Translations under genes and position numbers: made by a program
Source of the DNA: an uncultured Bacteroidales bacterium
GTDB lineage: Bacteria > Bacteroidota > Bacteroidia > Bacteroidales > P3
Assembly: GCA_949291555.1 (NCBI GenBank)
Contig: CASEWE010000005.1
Coordinates: 1 to 64,000 of the forward strand
Reading direction: 5' to 3'
Length of the DNA stretch: 64,000 nt
Shown: in pieces, positions 52,374 through 60,954 of the stretch
Numbering within the stretch: the first letter of the stretch is position 1
Layout: every line of letters begins with the position of its first letter
Notes under the pieces: model-generated
Told to the model about the DNA's origin: nothing
What the model saw: only the letters and a program-made list of their open reading frames with translations
Database searches by the model: none

Positions 52374-53906
52374 ATGGAGATGTACGGCCTATTGATCGTA
52401 GCCTTTGCTGCCGGAATCGGGGCATGGGCGCTGGTCACCACGACCTTATTGAAGAACAAGAAGAAAAAAATCCTGTCTGAAGCGGAAGAAAAAGGCGAAA
52501 TACTCAAAAAGGAAAAACTCCTGCAAGCCAAGGAGAAGTTCCTCCAAATGAAAGCCGAACACGAGAAAACCGTACAGGAACGGAACAGCAACCTCAGCCG
52601 CAACGAAAACAGGGTCAAGCAAAAGGAAACAGAAATCAATCGCAAGTTCGAAGAGATCCAGCGCAAGAACAACGAGCTGGGCATCCTCAAGGACAACCTC
52701 AACAACCAGCTTCAAGTCGTAAGCAGGAAACAAGCCGAACTGGAGAAAATCCAATCCCAGCACATCAAGCAACTGGAAGCCGTAGCCGGCCTTTCCGCAG
52801 AAGAAGCCAAGGCCCAGCTGATCGAATCCCTCCGCGATCAAGCCAAATCCGAAGCCTTAAGCCAAATCAAGGACGTGGTGAACGAAGCCAAGCTCACCGC
52901 CAACAAGGAAGCGCAGAAAATCGTCATCCAGACCATCCAACGAACCGCTACCGAACACGCCATCGAAAACACGGTTTCGGTATTCAACCTTGAAAACGAG
53001 GAAATCAAAGGCCGCATCATCGGACGGGAAGGCCGCAATATCCGGGCCTTGGAATCGCTGACAGGCGTGGAAATCATCATCGACGACTCTCCCGATGCCA
53101 TCATCCTCTCCGGCTTCGACCCGGTACGGCGCGAAATCGCCCGCTTGTCGCTGCACAAGCTGGTCACCGACGGGCGTATCCACCCGGCCCGCATCGAAGA
53201 AGTGGTCGCCAAGACCCAAAAGCAAATCGAGCAGGAAATCATGGAAACCGGGAAACGGACCTGCATCGATCTGGGAATCCTCAACATGAGCAACGAGCTC
53301 ACCCGCCTGATCGGGAAAATGAAATACCGCTCGTCGTACGGGCAGAACCTTCTGCAGCATGCCCGGGAAACGGCCAATCTCTGCGCCACAATGGCTTCCG
53401 AACTCGGCCTTAACCCCAAAATCGCCAAACGCGCCGGGCTTCTGCACGACATAGGAAAGGTTCCCGACAACGAACCGGAATTGCCGCATGCCATCCTCGG
53501 CATGAAACTGGCCGAAAAATACAAGGAAAGCCCGGAGGTATGCAACGCCATCGGAGCCCACCACGATGAAATCGAAATGAACAATCTCATTTCCCCGATC
53601 GTGCAAGTCTGCGATGCCATTTCCGGAGCCCGTCCTGGCGCACGACGAGAGGTCGTGGAAGCTTACATCAACCGGCTCAACAACCTCGAATCCTTGGCAT
53701 TGTCCTATCCCGGGGTCGTAAAGACTTACGCTATCCAGGCCGGACGCGAATTGCGCGTAATCGTAGGTGCCGACAAGGTTTCCGATGACCAAGCCTGCCA
53801 GCTCTCGCTCGACTTGTCTCGGAAAATCCAGGAAGAAATGACTTATCCGGGGCAAATCAAGATAACGGTGATCCGGGAGACAAGGGCCGTCAACTACGCC
53901 AAATAG
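52374..53906 (+). CDS. rny: Ribonuclease Y
   Basis: A 510-residue membrane-anchored endoribonuclease: one N-terminal helix ([21 protein letters not shown]), a coiled coil about residues 30-190, a KH domain with [14 protein letters not shown] (about residue 206) and an HD domain with [12 protein letters not shown] (about residue 355). It initiates mRNA decay. Length and motifs are standard. Confidence 0.95.
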   Translation: MEMYGLLIVAFAAGIGAWALVTTTLLKNKKKKILSEAEEKGEILKKEKLLQAKEKFLQMKAEHEKTVQERNSNLSRNENRVKQKETEINRKFEEIQRKNNELGILKDNLNNQLQVVSRKQAELEKIQSQHIKQLEAVAGLSAEEAKAQLIESLRDQAKSEALSQIKDVVNEAKLTANKEAQKIVIQTIQRTATEHAIENTVSVFNLENEEIKGRIIGREGRNIRALESLTGVEIIIDDSPDAIILSGFDPVRREIARLSLHKLVTDGRIHPARIEEVVAKTQKQIEQEIMETGKRTCIDLGILNMSNELTRLIGKMKYRSSYGQNLLQHARETANLCATMASELGLNPKIAKRAGLLHDIGKVPDNEPELPHAILGMKLAEKYKESPEVCNAIGAHHDEIEMNNLISPIVQVCDAISGARPGARREVVEAYINRLNNLESLALSYPGVVKTYAIQAGRELRVIVGADKVSDDQACQLSLDLSRKIQEEMTYPGQIKITVIRETRAVNYAK

Positions 53907-54201
53907 CCGCTATCGAAAGCAAATTTTTCGAAAAGCCAGCGAAACAGCAGCCCAACCACGAAAGCTGGGAAAAGAAGAGAGGCTTGCCGGGATCCGAACG
54001 GGAAAACGGCAAGCCTCTTCGCTTTCTCCTGCCCAATCCAGCAAGCGATTCCTTTCTGCCATGAACCCGTGCGCCGGTGAAACGAGGCTTTCAGGCCTGT
54101 TCCGATCGAACGGATTTCCACCGGACAGAAGACAACTAACTCCTTGCCAAGCCTTTCCAAGCCAGCCTCCACGCAAAAAAACGCACCAGAAGCACGGAAC
54201 T
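53907..54201. other. 295-bp gap between convergent rny and thioesterase genes
   Basis: Holds the terminator at 53978-54018; nothing else recognisable. Frames here lack good starts. Confidence 0.5.
53978..54018 (+). terminator. Terminator of rny
   Basis: Perfect 12-bp stem AGAGGCTTGCCG/CGGCAAGCCTCT, followed on the plus strand by TCGCTTTCT, 72 nt after the rny stop and facing the convergent thioesterase gene. Confidence 0.6.
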
Positions 54202-54612
54202 TCAATCGAAAAACGGACGAAGCCTTTCCATGAAGATAGCAGGAGGCGGGCACGGCCGGTGATCGCTGGCCCGCATGAATGCCAACTGCGTGAAACCGTG
54301 GTTAAGCAAACGGTTGCAGGAATCGTAAACCTCGTATTCGAAATCCATCCGCACGCCTTTGGGCAGTTCCTTGATCAAGACCCTTACCCGGAGCAAGTCA
54401 TCGTAACGCGCCGCCTGCCGATAGGTCAATCCAGCCTTCAGCACCGGCATCATGACCCCTTCCTCTTCCATGCGGCGATAAGAAAGGCCGATCGAACGCA
54501 AGGTTTCGGTTCGAGCTATTTCATAATATTTCAAATAGTTGCCATAATAGACAAAACCCATTTGGTCTACATCGGCATAGCAAACCCTGATTTCAGTGTC
54601 ATGGACAATCAT
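54202..54612 (-). CDS. Acyl-CoA thioesterase, YbgC/4-hydroxybenzoyl-CoA type
   Basis: A 136-residue hotdog-fold thioesterase with the catalytic Asp in the N-terminal motif YADVDQMGFVYYGNYLKYYE (Asp about residue 14). The E-x2-R (EIARTE) and hotdog strands follow. It would hydrolyse acyl-CoA or acyl-ACP thioesters, perhaps linked to phospholipid or Tol-Pal-like functions. Its promoter is the repeat-borne box at 54652-54659. Confidence 0.88.
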   Translation of the reverse strand: MIVHDTEIRVCYADVDQMGFVYYGNYLKYYEIARTETLRSIGLSYRRMEEEGVMMPVLKAGLTYRQAARYDDLLRVRVLIKELPKGVRMDFEYEVYDSCNRLLNHGFTQLAFMRASDHRPCPPPAIFMERLRPFFD

Positions 54613-54651
54613 AAAAAACGCTTTTGATACTCCTATTTACCATTCCGCCTT

Positions 54652-54659
54652 CAAAGATA
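54652..54659 (-). promoter_or_regulatory. -7 promoter box for the thioesterase gene (repeat-borne)
   Basis: The minus strand reads TATCTTTG followed by AAGG, 40 nt before the ATG at 54612. Confidence 0.55.
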
Positions 54660-54790
54660 GTGCAAGCCGAGCGCAAAGGCCAAGCCCCGCTTGGACTTTG
54701 CCGAGGCGCCGCCTGTCTTCAGGCCGAAGGCCCTAAAGATCGTGCAAGCCGAGCGCAAAGGCCAAGCCCCGCTTGGACTTTGCCGGAAAA
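54652..54790 (-). repeat. Tandem pair of promoter-palindrome repeat units
   Basis: Two units 82 nt apart, read on the minus strand. Each has the palindrome CCAAGC...GCTTGG, then GCGCTCGG and a -7 box. The proximal box is intact (TATCTTTG, 54652-54659); the distal one has decayed (GATCTTTA near 54734-54741). The units align with those at 27.4 kb and give the thioesterase gene its promoter. Confidence 0.75.
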
Positions 54791-55228
54791 CAGCCGGAAA
54801 CGGCAGACCGCAAACGGCTCCAAGGAAAACCGGATCCCACGCAACCCTTTCCCGGATTCCCGCCCCGGCCCAGTACTTATCAACATTTGATTACTTTCCA
54901 TCCCGCAGCAGGGAACCGATGTTTTTCAACAAAACCGCAATCCAAGGAATCCAGCTCCTCAAAGAAAGCTTCCGGAAAGCGAGAATTTCAAAAGCTACAT
55001 GGACAGTTCCAACAACCCCAATATAAATCAATCAAATACCCCTGAAACCCGCTCGTAGCGGCATTTTCAGCCCCAAAGGCACTAACCTTTTTTTGATAAA
55101 AAACAAGAGCCAAATCATTTTTTTCTTCCCTTTTTTTGGCTCATCTTTGCAAACACAAAAAGACCCGAAAAGTGTTAATAACCCCACTTGTCAACAGGGT
55201 CCGCCCGCATAAATCATTTCTTTAATAA

Positions 55229-56644
55229 ATGGAAAAGAACTATATCACCGTATGGGATGAGTGCCTGAAGATTTTCCGGGATAATTTGGGCGATTCGGCC
55301 AACTTCCGCACATGGTTCGCCCCGATAAAACCGGTAAAGCTGGAAGACAACACCCTGACCATACAAGTTCCCAGCCCTTTCTTCTGCGAATGGCTGGAAG
55401 AACATTACGTAGGGCTTCTCCGCTCCACCATCCGGCGCACCTTGGGCCCGGAAGGCCGTTTGGAATATTCCGTCGTGATGGATTCGACCAATCCTTACGC
55501 CATCACCGCGGAAAGCGGCTTCAGGAACGAAACACGCAACCACCCCACAGCCATGCCCGTACCGCCCAAAGACCATCTGCCCGACCCGTTCATCATTCCG
55601 GGGCTGAAGAAAATCAAGATCAACTCCCAACTGAACGAAAACTATTCCTTCGACAATTTCATCGAAGGCGACTGCAACCGCTTAGCCCGGTCGGCCGGTT
55701 ACGCCATCGCGGAAAACCCGGGGAAAACCTCCTTCAACCCTCTTTTCATCTATAGCCCCATCGGACTGGGGAAAACCCACCTGATGAACGCCATCGGGCT
55801 CCAGTCCAAAATGAACTACCCCGATCTGACCGTATTGTACGTTTCGGCCGAGCTCTTCACCCAGCAGTTCGTGGAAGCCTGCCGGAACAATACGACCAAC
55901 GACTTCACGCATTTCTACCAGCTCATCGACGTGCTGCTGATAGACGACATACACAAGCTTGCGGGAAAAGACAAAACGCAGGATGCTTTTTTCCAAATTT
56001 TCAATCAATTGCACCAAAGCGGGAAGCAATTGGTAATCTCTTCCGACAAATCCCCGGTAGAGCTTCAAGGAATCGAGCAACGGCTGCTCTCCCGGTTCAA
56101 ATGGGGGCTGGCCGCCGATCTCCAGGTTCCCGATGTGGAAACCCGCATCGCCATACTCCAAAAGAAAATCCATGCCAACGGCGTGGAAATGCCCAAGGAC
56201 GTAATCGAGTACATTGCCTACAGCATATCGACCAATATCCGCGAAATGGAGGGCGTGCTGAACTCGCTCCTGGCCCAGTCCATCCTGAACAAGAAAACCA
56301 TAACGATGGAACTGGCCAAGAAGATGATCGATCAAATCGTCCACAATTCCGTCAAGGAAATCTCGATAGACTATATCCAGAAAATCGTCTGCGACCATTT
56401 CGAGCTCCCGGTCGAAAAGATCAACTCCAACACCCGCCGGCGCGAAATCGTCATTGCACGCCAACTGGCCATGTTTTTCGCAAAAAAACACACCAAGTCT
56501 TCCTTAGCTTCCATCGGGGCTCAATGCGGAAAGCGCGACCACGCCACCGTGCTGCACGCCTGCAAGACCATCAACAACCTGATTGAGACCGACAAAAGCT
56601 TCAAGTCCCTGGTAGAGGACCTCGACAAAAAAATCAAGAGCTGA
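55229..56644 (+). CDS. dnaA: Chromosomal replication initiator DnaA
   Basis: A 471-residue DnaA: N-terminal domain I (MEKNYITVWDECLKIFRDNL), a linker, then the AAA+ core. Walker A is SPIGLGKT (residues 176-183) instead of the usual G..GLGKT, so the first P-loop glycine is serine. Walker B is LLIDDIH. Box VII/sensor parts are normal (RLLSRFKWGLAADLQVPD). Domain IV carries the DNA-binding signature KRDHATVLHACKTI (canonical GRDHxTVxHA). It is the presumed origin-linked gene; dnaN is elsewhere. Confidence 0.95.
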   Translation: MEKNYITVWDECLKIFRDNLGDSANFRTWFAPIKPVKLEDNTLTIQVPSPFFCEWLEEHYVGLLRSTIRRTLGPEGRLEYSVVMDSTNPYAITAESGFRNETRNHPTAMPVPPKDHLPDPFIIPGLKKIKINSQLNENYSFDNFIEGDCNRLARSAGYAIAENPGKTSFNPLFIYSPIGLGKTHLMNAIGLQSKMNYPDLTVLYVSAELFTQQFVEACRNNTTNDFTHFYQLIDVLLIDDIHKLAGKDKTQDAFFQIFNQLHQSGKQLVISSDKSPVELQGIEQRLLSRFKWGLAADLQVPDVETRIAILQKKIHANGVEMPKDVIEYIAYSISTNIREMEGVLNSLLAQSILNKKTITMELAKKMIDQIVHNSVKEISIDYIQKIVCDHFELPVEKINSNTRRREIVIARQLAMFFAKKHTKSSLASIGAQCGKRDHATVLHACKTINNLIETDKSFKSLVEDLDKKIKS

Positions 56645-57381
56645 TGAATGGGCGGACCGCGTCCAAGATGTTCCTTTTGCCAACCTGCCTGGCAGCCGAC
56701 ACCGAGCCGTCCGAGATGCTTCCCGCCGGATATTTCCCAAGGATAAAGCACCTGCGGGCTTTCATTGCGGAGAACCCTCGTTCGGCCCGGAGATTCTTGC
56801 GAAGGATCGGTTACCAGACCGATTTCAACGAAGTCTTGTTCATCGAACTCAACGAACATACCCGCGCCGACTGCATGGAAGCGGTCCTGGAGGCGCAAGG
56901 CATTGCTGAAGCCACGCTCCTGCAGCAAGACATGGGGGTCTTGTCCGAAGCCGGCCTGCCCTGCGTGGCCGACCCGGGCGCATTAGCCGTAGCCTGGGCG
57001 CACAGGAAAGGCCTGCAAGTGGTTCCGCTCAGCGGCCCCTCCTCCATTTTCATGGCGCTGATGGCCTCGGGTTTCAACGGGCAAAATTTCCAATTCCACG
57101 GCTACCTGCCTGCCAGCCCGAAGGAACGCGCCTGGAGCCTGCGCAAGATAGAAACTGCCACGCTCAAGACAGGCCAGACGCAAATCTTCATCGAAACGCC
57201 CTATCGAAGCCAGGCCATGTTCCAATCCATCATCGAGAACTGCCAGCCCGCCACGCTCCTGTGCATTGCCAGCGAAATCGCATCGGAATCCGAATCCATC
57301 CGGACACTCCCCGTATCGCAATGGAAAAAGGAACCGGCCCGCTTGGAAAAACGAAATACCGTATTCCTCCTCTGCCGATGA
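56644..57381 (+). CDS. RsmI-like SAM-dependent methyltransferase
   Basis: A 245-residue protein of the tetrapyrrole-methylase fold, Bacteroidetes RsmI-like branch (MFLLPTCLAADTEPSEMLP start of domain; MGVLSEAGLPCVADPGALAV; VVPLSGPSSIFMALMASGF). RsmI methylates 2'-O of C1402 in 16S rRNA; whether this shorter form does so is not shown. The start at 56644 shares one base with the dnaA stop (TGATG); an in-frame ATG at 56668 fits family length as well. Confidence 0.82.
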   Translation: MNGRTASKMFLLPTCLAADTEPSEMLPAGYFPRIKHLRAFIAENPRSARRFLRRIGYQTDFNEVLFIELNEHTRADCMEAVLEAQGIAEATLLQQDMGVLSEAGLPCVADPGALAVAWAHRKGLQVVPLSGPSSIFMALMASGFNGQNFQFHGYLPASPKERAWSLRKIETATLKTGQTQIFIETPYRSQAMFQSIIENCQPATLLCIASEIASESESIRTLPVSQWKKEPARLEKRNTVFLLCR

Positions 57382-58751
57382 ACCCGCCCCTTGCCGAACA
57401 ACTCCGCCCGCAACGCATAGAAGACTACATCGGGCAATCACACTTGATGGGCCCCGAAGGCGTGCTCTACAAGGCCATCCGCGCGGGAGACATCCCGTCG
57501 ATGATCCTCTGGGGCCCTCCCGGCGTGGGGAAAACCACGCTCGCCTACCTGATTTCCCGCTACCTCGACCGGCCTTTTTTCACGCTCAGCGCCGTGATGG
57601 CCGGGGTGAAAGAAGTCCGGGAAGTATTGGACAAAGCGGAAGCAGCCCGCCAGGCGCCAAGCCGGAAAGAGCCCTCCTTGTTCGCCGAACCGGATTCCAA
57701 CGCGCAAAAAAGGGAAAAAGGCAGGCCCATCCTCTTCATCGATGAAATACACCGGTTCAACAAATCCCAGCAGGACTCCCTGCTGGGCGCGGTCGAAAAA
57801 GGCAGCATCACCTTCATCGGGGCTACAACGGAGAACCCCTCGTTCGAAGTCATCTCGCCTTTGCTCTCCCGCTGCCAGGTCTACGTCCTCAACCCCCTTT
57901 CGGGCGAAGAGATGGATGTTCTGCTCGAACGGGCCTTGAAGCATATCCAGACACTCACCCCGATCAAAATCGTCCTCAAGGAAACGCAAGCCCTCAAGCG
58001 CATATCGGGCGGGGACGGGCGGAAACTCCTGAACGCGCTCGAAATAGCCGCCAGCGAAGCGCTCCTTTCCGGGGACAAGCAAAGCCAAAGGCACCAGTCC
58101 GGGACAAGCCCGGAATGGGTGATCGACAATAAAACCGTGACCGAACGCATCCAGCAGAACCTGGCCGCCTACGACAAAAACGGGGAAAACCACTACGACA
58201 TCATTTCCGCTTTCATCAAATCGCTGCGAGGCAGCGACCCGAATGCGGCCGTCTACTACCTGGCGCGCATGCTCGTAGCGGGAGAAGACGTGAAATTCAT
58301 TGCCCGGCGCATGGTCATCCTGGCTTCGGAAGACATTGGAAATGCCAATCCCAACGCCCTGCTCCTGGCCAACGCCTGTTTCGACACCGTGCACAGGATC
58401 GGATACCCCGAATGCCGGATAACACTCAGCCAAACAGCCATCTACTTGGCCTGCTCGCCCAAAAGCAATGCTTCCTACATGGCCATCGACGCGGCCATGG
58501 CTGCCGTGAAACGGAGCGGAGACATTCCCGTCCCCCTGCACCTGCGCAATGCCCCTACCCAGCTGATGAAAGACATAGGCTACCACGAAGGCTACCTCTA
58601 CGCCCACGACTTCGAGGGGAATTTCGTTGAACAAGAATTCCTGCCCCGGACGCTGGAAGGAAGCCTCTTCTACCAGCCTGGCGACAATGCGAAAGAAAAC
58701 GAAATGAGGCGCCGCCTGCGCCTGCTCTGGAAAAACAAATACGGGTACTGA
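57378..58751 (+). CDS. rarA: Replication-associated recombination protein RarA (MgsA)
   Basis: A 457-residue AAA+ ATPase of the clamp-loader-like RarA family: Walker A GPPGVGKTT (about residue 38), Walker B LFIDEIHRFNKSQQD, sensor ATTENPSFEVISPLLSR and the C-terminal tetramerisation domain (GSDPNAAVYYLARMLVAGED). It acts at stalled forks with SSB. Its ATG overlaps the previous stop by 4 nt (ATGA). A short insert with Lys/Arg/Ser (EAARQAPSRKEPSLFAEP, about residues 87-104) is longer than in most homologues. Confidence 0.92.
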   Translation: MNPPLAEQLRPQRIEDYIGQSHLMGPEGVLYKAIRAGDIPSMILWGPPGVGKTTLAYLISRYLDRPFFTLSAVMAGVKEVREVLDKAEAARQAPSRKEPSLFAEPDSNAQKREKGRPILFIDEIHRFNKSQQDSLLGAVEKGSITFIGATTENPSFEVISPLLSRCQVYVLNPLSGEEMDVLLERALKHIQTLTPIKIVLKETQALKRISGGDGRKLLNALEIAASEALLSGDKQSQRHQSGTSPEWVIDNKTVTERIQQNLAAYDKNGENHYDIISAFIKSLRGSDPNAAVYYLARMLVAGEDVKFIARRMVILASEDIGNANPNALLLANACFDTVHRIGYPECRITLSQTAIYLACSPKSNASYMAIDAAMAAVKRSGDIPVPLHLRNAPTQLMKDIGYHEGYLYAHDFEGNFVEQEFLPRTLEGSLFYQPGDNAKENEMRRRLRLLWKNKYGY

Positions 58752-58840
58752 CACGCGACTTCCTGGAAACCGGAGAAGCCGCACAAAGAAGCATCCCGGC
58801 AAGAACTTTCCCGCCAAACCGGCCCGGAGCCATAGGAAGC

Positions 58841-59284
58841 ATGCAAAAACAAAAACAGAAGACCATGACCCTTGCAGAAAAACAACAACAACTTATCGAT
58901 GAATTTTCCGCCTTGCCCGAATGGATGGATCGGTATAACCTCCTTATTGAAAAAGGACGGCAATGCCCCTCCCTCCCCGACAGCGAGAAAAGCGAATCCT
59001 TCCTCATAAAAGGATGCCAGTCGAGGGTCTGGATCAAAGCCCGGGCGGAAAACGGGCTCGTCTTTTTCCAAGCCGATTCCGACGCGGTCATAACCAAAGG
59101 GATAGCCGCTCTGCTCATTTACGTTTTTTCCGGCGAAAAACCGCAAGACATCGTGGATGCCCCTGTAGCGTTCATCGAAAAAATCGGCTTGAAGGAGCAC
59201 CTTTCCCCCACCCGTGCCAACGGGCTGAACGCCATGCTCAAACAAATAAAGCTCTACGCCTTGGCCCTGAGCATGAAGAAGTAG
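58841..59284 (+). CDS. sufE: SufE-family cysteine desulfuration protein
   Basis: A 147-residue SufE with the active cysteine in SFLIKGCQSRVWIKA (Cys about 66). It accepts sulfur from SufS for Fe-S assembly. The rest (EFSALPEWMDRYNLLIEKGRQ; EHLSPTRANGLNAMLKQIK) is typical. The start could be 58841 or the in-frame ATG at 58865 (MTLAEKQ); a GGAAG stretch precedes the first. Confidence 0.9.
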   Translation: MQKQKQKTMTLAEKQQQLIDEFSALPEWMDRYNLLIEKGRQCPSLPDSEKSESFLIKGCQSRVWIKARAENGLVFFQADSDAVITKGIAALLIYVFSGEKPQDIVDAPVAFIEKIGLKEHLSPTRANGLNAMLKQIKLYALALSMKK

Positions 59285-59398
59285 GGTAATCCGCCCGGGC
59301 CGGATGAAAGCCCGGGATTGCGGAATCCGTAAATTCCAGGCGAGCCGCTTGAAAGAAGCGTCCGAGCAACCGGGATTGTGGAATTTCAAACGGATTCT

Positions 59399-59406
59399 TA
59401 AATTTG
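59399..59406 (+). promoter_or_regulatory. -7 promoter box for the prenyl synthase gene
   Basis: TAAATTTG followed by CTGG, 21 nt before the ATG at 59427. It supports that start rather than a longer upstream frame. Confidence 0.55.
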
Positions 59407-59426
59407 CTGGCCTTAAAGAATCGACC

Positions 59427-60404
59427 ATGGTTCAGGATCTCCACCGTTTCTTCTCCCAGGAATTCAATTTGTTCGAGTCGAAATTCCAATCGCTCCTCCA
59501 AGGCGATTTTCCCGTGATCGATCCCATCGGCCGGCAGATCTTCAAAAACAAGGGCAAGCAGCTGAGGCCGATGCTCCTTTTCTGCACGCACAAATTGTTC
59601 AAGGAAGAAGTCGGCGAGCAAGCCTTCCTGGCCGCATCCCTCATCGAAATCGTCCACGCCGCCTCCCTTATCCACGACGATGTGGTCGACATGGCCGACT
59701 TAAGGAGAGGGGAAGCGTCCGTAAGAGCCATGTTCGGCAACAAAACGGCGGTCCTGGCCGGCGACTACCTGCTATCGAACGCCTTCCTGAAAGCCTACGG
59801 GCATAGCGAAAACAAAATCCTGCATTACCTGGTCGAGGTCATCCGCCTCATGAGCGAAGGCGAGCTTCTCCAACTCAAATATGCCGGCAACCCGGATGCC
59901 AACGAGGAAACGTATTTTCAAATCATCGAACGGAAAACCGCCGCTTTATTCAGCTGCTGCTGCCGCTGCGGAGCCGTTTCCGCCCAAGCCTCTCCCGCAC
60001 AGACCGGCTTATGCGAAGAAATCGGGAAAAACATCGGGATTGCTTTCCAAATCAAAGACGACCTGCTTGACTTAGACACCCGGAACGACAACGGGAAATC
60101 CTACGGGAACGACCTCAAAGAAAACAAGCTCACCCTTCCGGCCTTGTACATGCTCCAACATTGCCCGGAAAAAGAAAAGGAACAATTCCTGAAGGGCCTT
60201 TCCCGGCTTTCGGCCGGAAACGGGGAGGAAAACGAACCGGGACTTCTCGACCGGCTTATCGCCCGGATAAAGGGTTCGGGAGGCGAGGAATACGCCCGGA
60301 GAAAAGCCCTGTCTTACCGTGAAAAAGCTTTCGAGGCTTATCGGAAGCTCAACCGGCCCTATCCGGTCTTCGAAGAACTCCTCTGCCGGATTTGCCCGGA
60401 ATAA
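59427..60404 (+). CDS. Polyprenyl diphosphate synthase (octaprenyl type)
   Basis: A 325-residue trans-prenyltransferase: first aspartate-rich motif HDDVVDMADLRRG (about residue 84), second IKDDLLDLDT, and the GKQLRPMLL region. It would make the side chain of menaquinone or similar. Chain length cannot be read with certainty. The start at 59427 is fixed by the promoter 21 nt upstream. Confidence 0.9.
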   Translation: MVQDLHRFFSQEFNLFESKFQSLLQGDFPVIDPIGRQIFKNKGKQLRPMLLFCTHKLFKEEVGEQAFLAASLIEIVHAASLIHDDVVDMADLRRGEASVRAMFGNKTAVLAGDYLLSNAFLKAYGHSENKILHYLVEVIRLMSEGELLQLKYAGNPDANEETYFQIIERKTAALFSCCCRCGAVSAQASPAQTGLCEEIGKNIGIAFQIKDDLLDLDTRNDNGKSYGNDLKENKLTLPALYMLQHCPEKEKEQFLKGLSRLSAGNGEENEPGLLDRLIARIKGSGGEEYARRKALSYREKAFEAYRKLNRPYPVFEELLCRICPE

Positions 60405-60466
60405 AACAGCCTGCCCGCAAAAGGGCTTTGCCTGCAGGAAGTGCTATCCAGAAAATTTCCGATCCT

Positions 60467-60817
60467 ATGAATGAAAAAGCGAATTTTTTCCTGCGTACCA
60501 TCCTTTCGGCCACGATCGAAGACCGGGAAACCTTCATCCGGAAATTCGGGAAAGTCCTGGAGGATTATGCCGGCATGGAAGCCGGGAAAAGCCAAAAAGC
60601 CGGGGAACACATCGTGAAGGGCCTCACGGCTTTGCGAAACGAGTTGCAGGCCGAATCCCTGCGCCAAGCCTGCTCGGCCGGGCCCGGAACGCAAACCTCT
60701 TCCCGGAAACCGGATAGCAGCGGGAATGCGGAAATCCTGCAGGCCCTTGAAAAAATCCAAGCCGAAATCCTTGCGCTCAAAGCCCGCTTGGAAACGGAAC
60801 CGCCACGGCAGCCCTGA
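60467..60817 (+). CDS. Small hypothetical helical protein
   Basis: A 116-residue protein starting MNEKANFFLRTILSATIEDR, with a Gly/Ser-rich linker near residues 70-85 and a C-terminal coiled coil (EILQALEKIQAEILALKARLE). No family recognised. It lies between the prenyl synthase and the UbiB-like gene on the same strand; functional link unknown. Confidence 0.55.
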   Translation: MNEKANFFLRTILSATIEDRETFIRKFGKVLEDYAGMEAGKSQKAGEHIVKGLTALRNELQAESLRQACSAGPGTQTSSRKPDSSGNAEILQALEKIQAEILALKARLETEPPRQP

Positions 60818-60954
60818 TTCCCGAACCGTCCGGCCACCGGGCATAAAACAACGCCCTTCCCGGCCTCAAACCCATTCCCGCGCTTTGCCCTCTCTTCTCC
60901 CGACCTTTCGCCCTGAACCTTGCCCGAAAAATACCGCTCATAAAAATCTCCCGC

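Larger units (their letters stand above)
54613..55228. other. 616-bp dnaA upstream region, candidate replication origin
   Basis: Contains the repeat pair at 54652-54790, an AT-rich stretch at about 55081-55140, near-DnaA-box sequences TTATCAACA (54877-54885) and TTGTCAACA (55188-55196), and a near-consensus promoter CATCTTTG (55142-55149). These are ordinary parts of an origin next to dnaA, but only a few boxes are visible. No gene is supported here. Confidence 0.35.

Noticed and set aside
57438..58817. A 459-codon open frame antisense to rarA
   Set aside because: Shadow of rarA; no start signal or domain, and the sense protein is fully conserved.
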